Part shown: one piece after another, positions 12,100 to 23,357 of the stretch | Layout of the letters: each line of letters begins with the position of its first letter | Numbering within the stretch: position 1 is the stretch's first letter | Source: Cyclospora cayetanensis | Lineage: Eukaryota > Apicomplexa > Conoidasida > Eucoccidiorida > Eimeriidae | Assembly: GCF_002999335.1 (NCBI RefSeq) | Contig: NW_020312358.1 | Location: forward strand, 206,562 to 270,561 | Direction: 5' to 3' | DNA length: 64,000 bases | Notes under the pieces: generated by a model | Seen by the model: only the letters and a program-made list of their open reading frames with translations | Database searches by the model: none | What the model was told of the DNA's origin: nothing | Translations under genes and position numbers: made by a program

Positions 12100-13180
12100 T
12101 GCCGAATAATGTAGGGCTTGCAGCAGTCTGGCCACCTGCTGGCTATCCACCGCACCGTATTGAGCTAATCCCCGAGTCCGCCCCAAGCTATGTTCTGCGG
12201 TATCTGAATCCCTTACAGCATGAAGGTGAGACTCAGCGGAAGACAACTCAATTGTTGGTAATGGCTAAGTGCAAGCATTGATCATCACTTTGGGGTAAAA
12301 TCCAGTGCTGCTGGTGCTCAAAAAGGACGGAACGTGGCGTGTGTGCGTCAGCTTTAAGCTGCTGGAAGCATCAGTATTAAGTAGGAGCTCCCTGTGCCTC
12401 GTTTCGGCAAATTTCTTGTCAAGTTACGCATTTTAACACTCTACACAACACTTGATTTTTCAACTCTTGCTTACAATCCCCTTTCCCCTTAATGACAGCC
12501 ACAAACCGAAGTTTCAACTACCTGTGTTCCTCTAGGATCTGTCAAGGTCTCAATTAGACTATAACGGCAAATTAATGGGAACTTCGGGCCAAACAAGCAG
12601 GGGTGAATGGCTATCTACATGGACGCCCCAGTCTTCAACTGAAACGTTCAGCTGCACTTAGGCATCTACGCAGTGGGCTCTGGCTGTTGTGTGGCATTGG
12701 GGTGTACACGCACACAGGGTTTCATGGGATCATTTGTGGCTTGGAAGTTTCGTGAGCTTCATTACTTCTTAGCAGCCGACGCTGGTGACGTATCAGTGAG
12801 TGTAATTCTTCCCCAAGAGGCCACGGGCTCTTTAAAACACTGACTTATTGCTTGTCATTCTGATTGGTTCACCGAAACCGAGCAGTGGTATCCAGTACAG
12901 GAAAATGAACTTCATGGGGTGTGGTGCGGTGTGAGGAATGCCGCTACTATATGTGCTCAATTTAGTGCCCAGATTGATCATAAGCTTTTAATGTACCTAT
13001 AGAACAGTTTCCAGATCTTTCGCCATCCTATAGTTGTTTGCTGGCTTGAGTGCCTTCTGCGGTACGACGTTGCACTGAAGCATGTTCAGGAAACTACCCA
13101 AATGGTATCCGACGCGCTCTCGCGAGGTCCAAGCAATTTACTCGTGTGCAAAGCAACGCTTCTTGTCTGTGATGACTAAT
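12100..13180 (+). pseudogene. Reverse transcriptase-RNase H remnant (element A)
   Basis: The start of the RT domain is in a readable frame up to about 12281 (PPHRIELIPESAP, then YLNPLQHE). The conserved KKDGTW block follows after a shift. RNase H is recognised by QWYPVQENELHGVW and, at the end of the linker, by VSDALSRGPSN, the usual VADALSRRP block of Ty3-type pol. The catalytic YxDD block of RT was not found. Confidence 0.8.
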
Positions 13181-13369
13181 GGCTTATTTTGAGCTGAGTA
13201 AGTCGTGTTCTTTGATATCCATGCATCTGATACTATTGCCAAAATCTAGTACAGCAGAAGGGTGGAACATATCCAGATATGGAATAAAATGCTGAGAATC
13301 AAAACAGAGCAAGGTTCCATCGTTTGTACAATCCGACAGGACTCCGCAGTGGCCTTTCCCAAACAACAT

Positions 13370-14497
13370 AATAATTTACTCTCCGGTCATAATGACTTTC
13401 CCGCTACAACAGAAAAGTTCTCACCGTCCTGCCGGCTTGGGATGCTGCCCGCGGCAGAGAAATATGAACTCACATACCGACGTTTTTAGCAAATGAGTTT
13501 TAGACTCGCCCAAGCTCAGCCGTTTGCAAATCTCTACGGATCCTGAACGGCTTGAACTGATTTGATTATGGATCCTTTTGTTGGAATAACGGAAGAGAAG
13601 GGTCAGGGTAGCTTCTACGTCATTGCCAAAAGACTCAGCATATGTGCCCATTCTATCGCTTGCTACAGCTCTATTCCAGCTCACAAATTCACCCAATCAT
13701 TCAAAAATTGCGCCGAGAAGCTTCATAGATTCTTCGGATGCATCAGTTCGCACGGGAATAGGAGGCTTCTTAGTGCGTTCTGGCTTGCTTCTATGACCCC
13801 AATACACAGCCACCACAACGTAGCCACTACGAACCACCCTGAGGCCGTTAAACCGACCTAACATACCTAATGCGGCCTTGCAATATATTTGCCACTCTGT
13901 GCTTCCAAAGGCCCAGTCGCTTAACTTGATGTTCCTTCCTGAGCTGAGTGGGCTTCTATAACGACAGCAGACTTGCCAGCTCGGTGCTCTCCCGCAACTC
14001 CAATCCTCACCGAGAAGCTTCCAATCGATCAAGGTCTCGACCTGATGGTCCGAGGTAAGCAGCTATCGGTACCAGAGAAGGAATTGAGAGAAAAGCTGGC
14101 TGGTGCACGCGAATGTATGTGCAAAGCTCACGAGGGACAATCAGGGAACCATGAAAAGCGGTGGCCGGATGTTAGTTTGGGGCTGGAGATTGTTTCTCGT
14201 TAGTGGGCAGGTTTATGTGGTGCACAAATAGCAATTAGACAAAGAAGGCTGCCGCAAGGTGGCTAGGATCATTTACAGTTTTGAAGAATCAGTGCTCTCC
14301 GTACTCGATCGATTTTTCACAGACTTAAGGACGCCATGGAACAATACATGTGGGCTTTTTAAAGAGGCATCAAGCTCCCTAAATCATTCGTGGACTTTGC
14401 TGCGCAGGCATGCTACCCGTATGGGGGCGGCCGATCGACAGGATCCACAGATGTTTTAGATTCTAGGAATGCTGAGCGGTGAGGGTACCCTAGAGGA
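13370..14497 (+). pseudogene. Integrase remnant (element A)
   Basis: An HHCC-like zinc region (LLSGHNDFPAT to about 13480) is followed by a core domain 13562-13861 with MDPFVGITEEKGQGSFYVI, then EKLHRFFGC and RRLLSAFWLA, matching the MDFI-DRLSK-LHG-SDR-FW pattern of Ty3 integrases with several substitutions. The C-terminal part reads RECMCKAHEGQ and later IHVGFLKRHQ after frameshifts. This stretch shares its core with element B. Confidence 0.8.
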
Positions 14498-14617
14498 GAA
14501 TTTCTCGTGAAATGGCGATGGAGAACGCCAGCTGTAGAATTTTACGGAGGAGCGGATGCGTGTTTCGCTGCTGCGGGAGGAAAAATTTGCGGCTTTTTGA
14601 TTGCTGCGCCAATCGCC
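13645..14617 (+). repeat. Inverted repeat copy A (integrase-chromodomain)
   Basis: About 970 bases that match 20004-20979 in reverse-complement orientation. Similarity is very high through the integrase C-terminal part and fades toward the chromodomain end. It breaks sharply at the integrase-core side (GAATGGGCA, then unrelated). The arms flank the ISY1 gene. Confidence 0.9.
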
Positions 14618-14623
14618 CAGTAG
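14498..14623 (+). pseudogene. Chromodomain remnant (element A)
   Basis: Read from 14498, the frame gives EFLVKWRWRT and continues to TAG at 14621-14623. EFLVKW is the chromodomain core (consensus EYLVKWKG). It sits directly after the integrase C-terminus, as in chromoviruses, but in a frame different from the preceding ORF, which stops at 14457-14459. The same frame relation is seen in element B. Confidence 0.75.
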
Positions 14624-16225
14624 AGATAGCTCATTCGAAAGGCGAATCGGTGTCGCTGCGCTACTGTATTCGCAGGATTATATCATGGATGCTGATAGGG
14701 CAGACTTTTTGTTTGATATACCCCAGATGACAGGCACCCACTGTGAAAATTCATACGACGATCAACATGCAACCCATGCTACACACAGCATCGTGATGTT
14801 TGGACAAGGGTACGCCCCATGCTGTACCTCCCTAGTGAGTGCTCTTAGAGAAGGGCTAGATGGCTGAAAGGATTCGGGACTTTCAGTTGTCCGACAGCAC
14901 TTGTGAGTACAGGATGGCTCTGGTATCGTGTGGGCTAGCGAAACGTGCCAAAAGGTTCTCTATGCTGACTTTGCACTGACCAGCAGAAGTCCTTCCGCTT
15001 TTGTGAAAAATCAGTGACCATCCAGAGATGTTCAACGGTGGAGGTCTGGCGAATGCTGTCCCCGCAGGAGTTTGAGGAACTACTACAGGATAAAGGTAAG
15101 CCGCACTCTTAGGAGACACTGGTACACCCGATTCCTAACAGGAATCTATTCGAAATTTTCTTGCCTTTTGAATAATTATCAGCCTCAGTGCAGCCTCGAA
15201 GAAGGCATTTTAGGGTAGGCTTTGGTTCCCTGGTTTGTGTGTGCAACGCTCAGCATCTGCAGGCTCAATGCCTACAGATTTGTTTTTGAGCACAGCAAGT
15301 GTGAAGCTCACATTTCATACACACAAACTGGTGGGGATGTTTTGAGCAGTGTGCAGTCCGCGTGGAGGGTGGAACTAGGCCTAGGACTGTGCAGCCATGG
15401 ACTATCATTTCCCGCTATGAAGGCGACGTTGGGCTTGCGGAGCCAATGTGCATAGCCATACACATGTACATGTGGTCTTAAACCGGTAAACTTTTGGAAC
15501 GCACTGGAAGTCACTATACGCAACTGCACTGAGCGCACCCCAGCGACCGCACGGTTGCCGAAATCCCTTTCGAGGGCCTTGCCTGTAGGTTGTCTGAGCA
15601 AAGAAAACAGAGAAAGCTTAATAGTGCTTCCACTTTAGATGTTAGCAGCAATAACAACTGGATGGATTCTGCTGAAGACCTTCTGTGAAAGCCCGTTAGT
15701 ACGAAGTCTGCGCATGCAAGCCCCAGCGGCCGTTGCAAGGATGCTGCGGTTGAGGTTATCAAACAACACGACATTGTGCCCTTCTTGACTTAAATCTCAG
15801 TATTCACGGTGTTTCGTGCATAGAGACGCGGCAGAGTCAATACCTCCCGCCTTGCGCTCGGGCAGCAAAGCGCTCTGCAGCTGCAAGGCGAGCAGCAGCA
15901 AGAGCCGCTTGAGCGGCTGTTGCCTGTGCTGTGAGTCGTTGAATTTTGGCGTGTGTGTTCAAAGGCAGCTCTCCTACTCTTTCTCGAGGAGCAGCCACTG
16001 CAGCTTTTCTTGCTTCGCCCAGTCAGTTCCTTTTGCGCCTCTAGCGCAAAGTCTGCGACTAGGCGACCACCGTGAAGAAGAAGAAGGGTGACAGCAGGAG
16101 CGAGCCCGCGTGAGAGGCAACAACTGCGGGTGCGCAAGCGCCGGTAGCTGGAGGAGGAGCTGCAGAAGGTAGGAGCGGCCAGGGCAGCAGCAGCAGACAG
16201 TGTGTGTGGCAAGTAACAATCAAGA
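14624..16225. other. Gap between element A and ISY1
   Basis: Up to about 15.8 kb this is triplet-poor with no recognised domain; a 3' LTR would be expected but was not recognised. From about 15.85 kb, CAG/GCA triplets return, marking the shift to the ISY1 gene block. The 254-codon open frame on the minus strand at 15790-16551 overlaps ISY1 exon 1 and is not supported as a gene. Confidence 0.5.
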
Positions 16226-19200
16226 ATGGCGCGCAATGCAGAGAGGGCGAATGCAGTCCTTAACAAGTGGCTGGCGGTGAAGAATGCCGTTCTCAAGGGT
16301 GGCCAGCAGAAGGCTTTGGGGCCGTGTATTCCAGAGGAATGCGATGATATCGAGAGGGCCACACAGTGGTACGATGAGGATACTATTGCTGCTTCCGCCT
16401 TTGCGCTTCGGTGCATCTGCCGACGCTTCAGTTGCAGGACCTTCCTTGTGTACTGCAGCGTCTGGATGTTTCTGTGCTGTGGTTGTGCTTTGAGTGCTGC
16501 TGCGCTGCATTCCCCCTTCCGTGAAAGCTGCTGCAGTGTGACGGGTGGCAATGCAACTCCGCTTATTCCAGCGTACTGGTGCAGTATAGAAGGGATATCA
16601 GGCTGTAGGCGGCATGTCTATCAGTCAACGTGGGTGGCTGTCACTTTGTTTGAATGTTGCTGTATGGACTGCCTGCGCTGCGCACGGCGGTGGCAGCGCC
16701 ATATTTCCACACGTCGAAGCTGCTGTCAGTTTTGCTGCTACAGGCGGAGCCAGCTGGTGCGGGAGATCGGCAGGGGTATTTCTATGATTCAGGATGCCTC
16801 TCTGGGTGAACATCGCATCAGGGACTTGAACGATGAGATCAACAAGAAGCTCAGAGTGAAGCGACGCTGGGAATATCGTATCAAAGAAGTACGTGGAGTA
16901 ATTGTGCCGCTAGGTTGTTGCTGCTTCTGCCTTGACGACTGTTGAGCTTAGTGTGTGTGTGTGTGTGTGTGTTTGTGTGCTCCCGTTGCCCCTGACTGTC
17001 TTCGCTGCTTGCTTGAGCCTCTGCTGCTTGCTGGAACCTTTGCTGCTTGCACGAGCGAGGAGGAGCACTAGGGTTGCTGGGGCCGTCCTTTAGCCGTCTT
17101 GCTAGTCACGTTGCTTTTGCGTAAATTGATTGACTCTGTATTACACGGCTTCGTGCCCTTTAGTGGCGCTGCCAGCAAGGGAAGCGCAGAAAGGCGTCTC
17201 GATGCTGTTGTCACCAGGGCTATGCGGTCGAACTTGCGGGTCGTATTCTTCCGCGCTTGTGCTGCAGCTTGGAGGTGCAGATTACTCAACGGCTTCGGAC
17301 GCGTTGTCTCTCAGCGGGGTTGCGGCTGCTGGAGGCGATTATTATTACTTTGGAGCAGCAAAGGAACTTCCCGTAAGCGCCTGCTCTGCGATCCCCAAGA
17401 TGTCTGTGCTGGATGCGGTCCGGCTACTGCCTCCTCTCTTGTTGAGCCTTTGGGGTGCAGCTGCAGCGTGCGTGGGGTCGCTTTGCTGCAGAGGGTTCTG
17501 CTGTGTGTCGGTGGCGGGGGGGAATCGGTTTGCCGCAGCGCGTGCAGAGGGGGGAGGGGTTGCGCTGTCTGCTGTCAGATGTGCAGGTTTGCTTCACCTG
17601 TCGATAGTGTGGGTACTGGTGCCTCTGGTGCTACTGCGTCTTGTCTGCTGCTCAGGGCGTGCGGGAACTGTTTGCTGCAAAGGCTGAGGAAGTAAACGAG
17701 CCCAGGAAGACTCGTGCACAGCTCTTGAGGCGGATAACTCCGGATTACTTTGGTTGGAGAGACGAAGTCCGTAACATCCCGACCATTGAGGAGACATTCG
17801 GCACGTAAACCAGGAGCGTGGTATTAGTGGAAGTAGTTCACAGAACTTCAGAGGGTTCTCAAAGGGGGTGAGGGTCTTGTGGGCTATTTGGCATGTGGGG
17901 GGCGCTTGCAAGGTTTTTTAGAGGCGAGAAAGCGCCTGTAGGCACCGTAAATCACAACGAGAGGGGTTGAAGTCGGTTTCACAGGGAATGAATAGAGTCA
18001 CCTGGGGAACACACACGTCTGGGGCACTAAAAGGCCGTTGAGAGCTGTTAGGAGATAGCAAGTTTGAGAGGGGCTGTATCCGTCAGAGAGTCAGCGTCGG
18101 CGTGGCCCACCCGAGACGCATAGTCTTTGAGCTTTTGGGGTCGTTGTCTAGAGTGCATCAGTCCGCGTTCGCTGTTTCTTTCGCTGAGGCTTTGTCAGAA
18201 GGGAAGACAGGGAATGCGCGCCACAGAGGGGCAGAGTCGTGCGAGGGGCCTTCACGTATAGGTCACTTATGAATAGGGCTGTCTTTGCCTATCGCTGTTT
18301 CGGTTCTTTTTGATCACTCACTGCCTCTTGTTATGAGCATGGATTGATGCCTATTTCTGGAGCCACCTGCAGAGCAAAGCGGTGTTAGTGTTGTCGTGCT
18401 GACCTTTTGTTGTTAATGCCAGGTTCTAGGGGTATCAGTTGACCCTGTGGGTGTTAGGGGGCTTTGGAGGAGCTTTGTAGATCGGAGATGTTTGCAGGCC
18501 TTGAGCATGTATTCTGTTTCTACCGACCTGCACAGTGCAAGCGCAGGGCATGCGGTTGTAATGCGTGGGCTCTGTCTATGCTTACTTTCCCGGGGAGGAG
18601 GGCGTGGCTACCTCTGGATCTGGGTTTTGGAGTGTATATCAAGGTGGACTCGTTGCGACAGCGCCACCAACGCGTTTGCATGTGCAGCCCTTTGTCTGCA
18701 TTGTGCACTTGCTGAAGGAGAATGAAGACTTGCTACTTGCCGAGCAGCAGCAGGAGCAGTTATGGCATCAGGAACAGCAAGAGGAATTGAAACAGCAACA
18801 GGAATTGCTAGAACGCGTCGGGGCAGCATCAGCAGCAGATGTTGCTGTAGGAATTGCCGCCGCAGCTGAGAGGGAAAGGACAACGGCTAAGCATAAAAAA
18901 GACGACCAGGTAGAAACCAGAACGTTTGCAGTGGCCATGTGCTGCTCTGCATGCGGCGCTCCCATCAGCCTATCCCAGAGGCTCCCTCTAAGGTGCTTGT
19001 TGCCAAAATTAAAGAGTTGTTACTCTTCCTGTTACAACCGTGCCATCAAGTGTGCACTGTCCGTGTGCATGCGCGTCTGTGTCACAGCAGGACAACAACA
19101 GCAGCTCCAGCAAAAAGTTTCGGGTTTATGTAGACCTTCCAACGGACGCAGAGATCGCGCGTTTGCTACTGGAGAAGAAAAAACAGCTCATTGTGCAAAA

Positions 19201-19264
19201 GTACGCGAGTGTACAGGCTCAACAGGAAGAACAGGTGAGAAGGCTGGGGATCCTTGGTTTGTAG
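16226..19264 (+). CDS. ISY1: Pre-mRNA-splicing factor ISY1
   Basis: ISY1 is a small component of the Prp19/NTC complex of the spliceosome (family knowledge). Six exons join in phase: 16226-16368, 16744-16888, 17268-17372, 17656-17804, 18633-18909, 19091-19264, giving 330 residues. The start MARNAERANAVL is the family N-terminus. Residues about 48-96 hold the hallmark LGEHRIRDLNDEINKKLR. Exon 3 gives GGDYYYFGAAKELP, and exon 4 GVRELF with RKTRAQLLRRI. Exon 5 is Gln/Ala-rich and lineage-specific; its acceptor (18632) is chosen by phase and is the least certain. The last exon ends LLLEKKKQLIVQKYASVQAQ, as in other ISY1 proteins, and reads through a possible donor to TAG. The length is close to the human protein. 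Confidence 0.94.
16951..16975. repeat. (GT)n microsatellite in an ISY1 intron
   Basis: A short GT run in the intron 16889-17267. Confidence 0.9.
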
Positions 19265-20003
19265 CCTGCCGCTGCCTGCGTGTGCGCCCGTCTAGAGTTC
19301 CTTCCCCTCCTTTCTTTAATGGCGTAATTCTCCTTTGTTCTAATAAAAAGGGTTTGAAGAGGCACCACCAGGACGTTTTTGAATGGCAACTGCGGGTCGG
19401 AGGCTGCGATGCGTGTGGTGGCGGGTGCCATGGAGTTCAGTGGTACCTTGTACTGAAGTCGGCAGTACTGTGGTTTTTGTATGATCCATTCTCAGGAAAC
19501 CCGCCGACTCGTCGCTCCGCCTGATTAATGAACGATCGGGTCCTTTGGGGTTTCAGGGGCTATCCCAGATCGTGCGGTAGCCCATGTGCCAATCTCAAGT
19601 CATTCTCGTAACTCTTTGTATAAGGTCTTCGCAGGGAGACGGTTACCTCCGTATTCAATACTTACCCAATATGAAGTCATTGAGTGTGTCCAGTCTTTAA
19701 AGTAGCCCTACCCGCCCCTACTCGCACTCTTTATAGTTCCCGACGCGAGGAAAGAGGACAACTAGAGCTCCTTTCGGCGCACCCTCCCAGCAGGCCGAGC
19801 ATTCACAACTAGTCGCACATAGCATTTAGCGCACGGGGAAAACATATCTGGGAGCGCCTGCGCATAAGGCTCAGTGTAGAGAGCCTCTGATCAATAATAG
19901 CGCATAACTTCTGAAGCAATACTTATAGCTGGGGGCAGCAAATTCAGACAGAGCATGCACAAGGGAGGGACAAATTACAAGGAACGCGAGGAATCCAGCC
20001 CAT
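19265..20003 (-). mobile_element. 3' flank with LTR remnant of element B
   Basis: The first part is the 3' end of ISY1. Around 19795-19840 the sequence CCGAGCATTCACAACTAGTC, followed by GCACATAGCATTTAGCGC, is a reverse-complement match to the element A LTR block at 10.07 kb. This is the expected place for the 3' LTR of the minus-strand element B. Ends and target-site duplication are not defined. Confidence 0.5.
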
Positions 20004-20979
20004 GGCGATTAATATTGCTAATCAAAAAGCCGCAAATTCGTTTTTGACGCAAGTAACGAAACTTGCAACTGCTTCTCCGTGAAATTTTACAGCTGGTGCC
20101 CTCCACTGCCATGTCACGAGAAATCCTCCTCTAGAGTACCCTCACCGCTCAGCAGTCCTAGAATCTGGAACATCTGTGGATCCTGTCGATCGGCCGCCCC
20201 CATACGGGTAGCATGCCTGCGCAGCAAAGTCCACGAATGATTTAGGGAGCTTGATGCCTCTTTAAAAAGCCCACATGTATTGTTCCATGGCGTCCTTAAG
20301 TCTGTGGAAAATCGATCGAGTACGGAGAGCACTGATTCTTCAAAACTGTAAATGATCCTAGCCACCTTGCGGCAGCCTTCTTTGTCTGTTTACTATTTGT
20401 GCACCACATAAACCTGCCCACTAACGAGAAACAATCTCCAGCCCCAAACTAACATCCGGCCACCGCTTTTCATGGTTCCCTGATTGTCTCTCGTGAGCTT
20501 TGCACATACATTCGCGTGCACCAGCCAGCTTTTCTCTCAATTCCTTCTCTGGTACCGATAGCTGCTTACCTCGGACCATCAGGTCGAGACCTTGATTGAT
20601 TGGAAGCTTCTCGGTGAGGATTGGAGTTGCGGGAGAGCACCGAGCTGGCAAGTCTGCTGTCGTTATAGAAGCCCACTCAGCTCAGGAAGGAACATCAAGC
20701 TAACCAACTGGGCCTTTGGAAGCACAGAGTGGCAAATATATTGCAAGGCCGCATTAGGTATGATAGGTCGGTTTAGCGGCCTCAGGGTGGTTCGTAGTGG
20801 CTACGCTGTGGTGGCTGTGTATTGGGGTCATAGAAGCAAGCCAGAACGCACTAAGAAGCCTCCTATTCCCGTGCGAACTGATGCATCCGAAGAAGCTATG
20901 AAGCTTCTCGGCGCAATTTTTGAATAATTGGGCGAATTTGTGAGCTGGGATAGAGCTGTAGCAAGCGATAGAATGGGCA
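20004..20979 (-). repeat. Inverted repeat copy B (integrase-chromodomain)
   Basis: Reverse-complement partner of 13645-14617. Both carry the same relics: the open frame with ECMCKAHERQ (minus strand 20651-20421) and the one with PWNNTCGLFKEAS (20365-20114). An antisense frame of 111 residues differs at six residues between the copies, giving a feel for the divergence. Confidence 0.9.
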
Positions 20980-22046
20980 TATGTGTAACGCGAATGCCGT
21001 TATTGCTCGAAAAAAAATGATGTATTTTGGGAAAGGGGCACTGCGGAGTGAAGCTAGGATATAGAGGCGATACATTCCCTGTTTTGCTTTAGGCTATATC
21101 AGGCCGTCTCGTTATTAAGGGCTGCCTAGGCTGCATTGATTACGGGAGGTTCCTGCTTGTTTTCTCTAGATTGTCCTAGACTGTTGGCTAGAGCTGGTTA
21201 AACCCGCTATCCATAGATTCTGAATCTCTATTTGCCCCTTGCCCTATAGCCAAACACGCACGATGTGCGCTCATAATCTTTTAAAACCTCGATTGGTTGA
21301 TCATTTGTGAAAGCCCCAATGATTGGCTCCTAGATTATCCTGCGACCAGCTGACGAGAAACTTCGGGTAGACAGAGCTAAACCACAGCTATAGTGGCTGT
21401 TCGTCTAGTTTGCAATTGTTTTGTTTATAGCAAGCTATTGATAGATTTTTCTACTTGCTATTACTCAATTTTATCAAAGCTTGCTTTTGAGTTGATCTCG
21501 GAAAATATCGATCGGCTGGGGAGTGTATAAAAGCTTTACCAGTAGTAATCCCTGCACGCAGACAACCTCCTCTGCATAAGTAGAGCCACCATTTAAGTCC
21601 TTCTACCTTTAATAAATATGAAGCAAAAAGCATTTATTCTCTTTCAGCTGCAGGGTAAAAAGCAAGGCACATCTCCAACGGGCAAGTGCAAGCTGCCAGT
21701 GTTGCCCATTCTGACGGCCGTCGTATTTTTTTGTTGACCTAGCCATATCGACGCGTCCACGACCATTTTATGGGTTACGAGCATGGCCATTTACCAGCTG
21801 TGGAGCTAATGTGCTTACATCAGCTTGCGTGCCGGCCTCTGCTTCCCCAATAGGTGTTGGGCCACCGCCTACTCCCACTACCACAGGGTTTTCTTTTCAG
21901 GCTGCTGCCAAATACCATCAAGTAATCAGGATACTAAATAGCTTAATCCAGCTCGGAAAAATGTTTTACCGAAAGCTGAGATCTCTTTGCACTTAAAGCC
22001 ATTAGATGGGAGGGGAATAGCTGCATGGAACCACGCAGTGCTACCA
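20004..22046 (-). mobile_element. Element B: internally deleted chromovirus
   Basis: Read on the minus strand, it begins with a primer-site-like TGGTAGCA at 22046-22039 and ends with the integrase C-terminus and chromodomain at about 20.0 kb. The intervening 1.06 kb (20980-22038) shows no protease, RT or RNase H motif, so most of gag-pol is missing. The break against element A falls inside the integrase core. It is not autonomous. Confidence 0.7.
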
Positions 22047-22260
22047 ACTGTACTACAAGGTCTCTGTAAGAAGTCAGCTTACCTCCAGATTCAATGCGTG
22101 TTCAATAGAAAGTTGTTGAGAATGGCCCCAATTAAACTCATCGTTCCCCTGCCAGCGTCGGGAGAGAGCCAGCTAGGGCTCGCGTAGCTGCACCCTCTAT
22201 GCTCTCCAACCAAGCACTGACAGATTGTTGCACATAGCATGTCGCGCATATGCGCGGAAC
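22047..22260 (-). mobile_element. 5' LTR remnant of element B
   Basis: On the minus strand this contains GCTATGTGCAACAATCTGTC and then GAGGGTGCAGCTACGCGAGC, matching the element A LTR block, and it ends at the primer site. The outer end is undefined. Confidence 0.5.
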
Positions 22261-23357
22261 AGTGCCTCCTCTTGTATCGAACAATTAGTACTGTGCAATA
22301 TATAAGGTATATCGACAGACTAACCAATTGGGTAATTGCTCACTACCTCAGTTAAATGTGACGTGTAGTAGCAAGTGTGTACGTCTAAGTAAGCCCAGAA
22401 TACTAATAGGGACACGCTTAGCCCGTAGATGGTACATTAGTGGCTTCAGAAGCGCCAAGGATAGCAGCCAGCAGAAGACAAAAATGTGAGCGTACTGCCA
22501 GCAGCAGTGCTAACAATCAGAAGTGAAGGACGCCACACACGGTGGAGGCAAACCGTCCCACAGGGAACGCCATGCCCTACAGGCTAAGCAAGCATATAAA
22601 TCGCCCTTCACAGACTCTATGATGGGGGGTCAAGCACAGAGGAGAAAGGTGTTATCCTTTTTTTTAGAAATCGCCGCGTACTTTGAAGGGGCAGTCGTAT
22701 TGCCGTCCAGTAGGGTAGTGAGCTAAGCAGCACATCAAATTACTCCTCGCAGTGTGTCAACTCGGCTGCTTTTACAGAGGAGCTGGACTGTCGAACTGAG
22801 TTGGGGCCCAAAACGGGTATAAATACCGAGAGCGGTGCGTATAGCAGAATGCGGAGCACTGCTACCGAAAAGGGTCGGCTGGAAGCTCTGGAGCTGATGG
22901 GTGCTATTTGCAACAGACAAAAGCGATGCAAATTGAGCCTGTCTGATGGCAGAAAGATGAGTTGCTAGACAGCGGCCTTGGCTACGAGGGGGCCCTTGCC
23001 CAGCGGACGGCGTTCTGGTACGCGGGTCGTCGGTGCATCTTAGGCAAGAGCATGCGCAGAGCTTTTCGGGGTGTTTCTGTGTTTCGAAGGGTCAGAGGGG
23101 ACTAAAATCGGATGATTCTATTTCAGAACTGGGCATTAAAGTAAGTCCATGGATTTTAAAAAGCTGCAAGGGCCGGCAACGACGGCCGCGTCTGCCTGAT
23201 CTTCCACAGGCGAGCTCGGATGGACGGCTACGGGCAGTAACCGCTGTGTTTTGCCTTGGGCTCTGGGGTTTTGGCTTATTTACTCGAATATCCCCATAGA
23301 AAGAGATTTAAGACAGCAGCAGTGGTAAGAGTGCAGTGGAGGGTGTGCTTGCGGACA
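22261..23357. other. Gap before YKT6
   Basis: Triplet-poor to about 23.0 kb, with no recognised coding or repeat motif beyond possible further LTR sequence. The last few hundred bases are the likely promoter and leader of YKT6. Confidence 0.4.

Larger units (their letters stand above)
10283..14623 (+). mobile_element. Element A: decayed Ty3/gypsy chromovirus (gag-pol)
   Basis: The domain order of a chromovirus can be followed on the plus strand through many stops and frameshifts. It runs: a gag-like part near 10.6-11.3 kb; a protease-like stretch with HINGQPLLRLV near 11.5 kb; reverse transcriptase with PPHRIELIPESAP near 12.15 kb and VLKKDGTWRVCV near 12.32 kb; RNase H with QWYPVQENELHGV near 12.89 kb and DALSRGP near 13.11 kb; an integrase zinc-binding region at 13.37-13.48 kb; integrase core 13562-13861; integrase C-terminal region from 13973; and a chromodomain ending at 14623. 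No 3' LTR was found. It is not functional. Confidence 0.85.

Noticed and set aside
13697..14032. 111-residue minus-strand open frame also present at 20592-20927 (+), with an RTDAS motif
   Set aside because: It is antisense to integrase sequence that makes clear family sense on the other strand. Conservation between the copies follows from the duplicated DNA. The RTDAS string alone is not enough to call a polymerase or RNase H domain.
15790..16551. 254-codon minus-strand open frame
   Set aside because: It covers ISY1 exon 1 antisense and has no recognisable motif.
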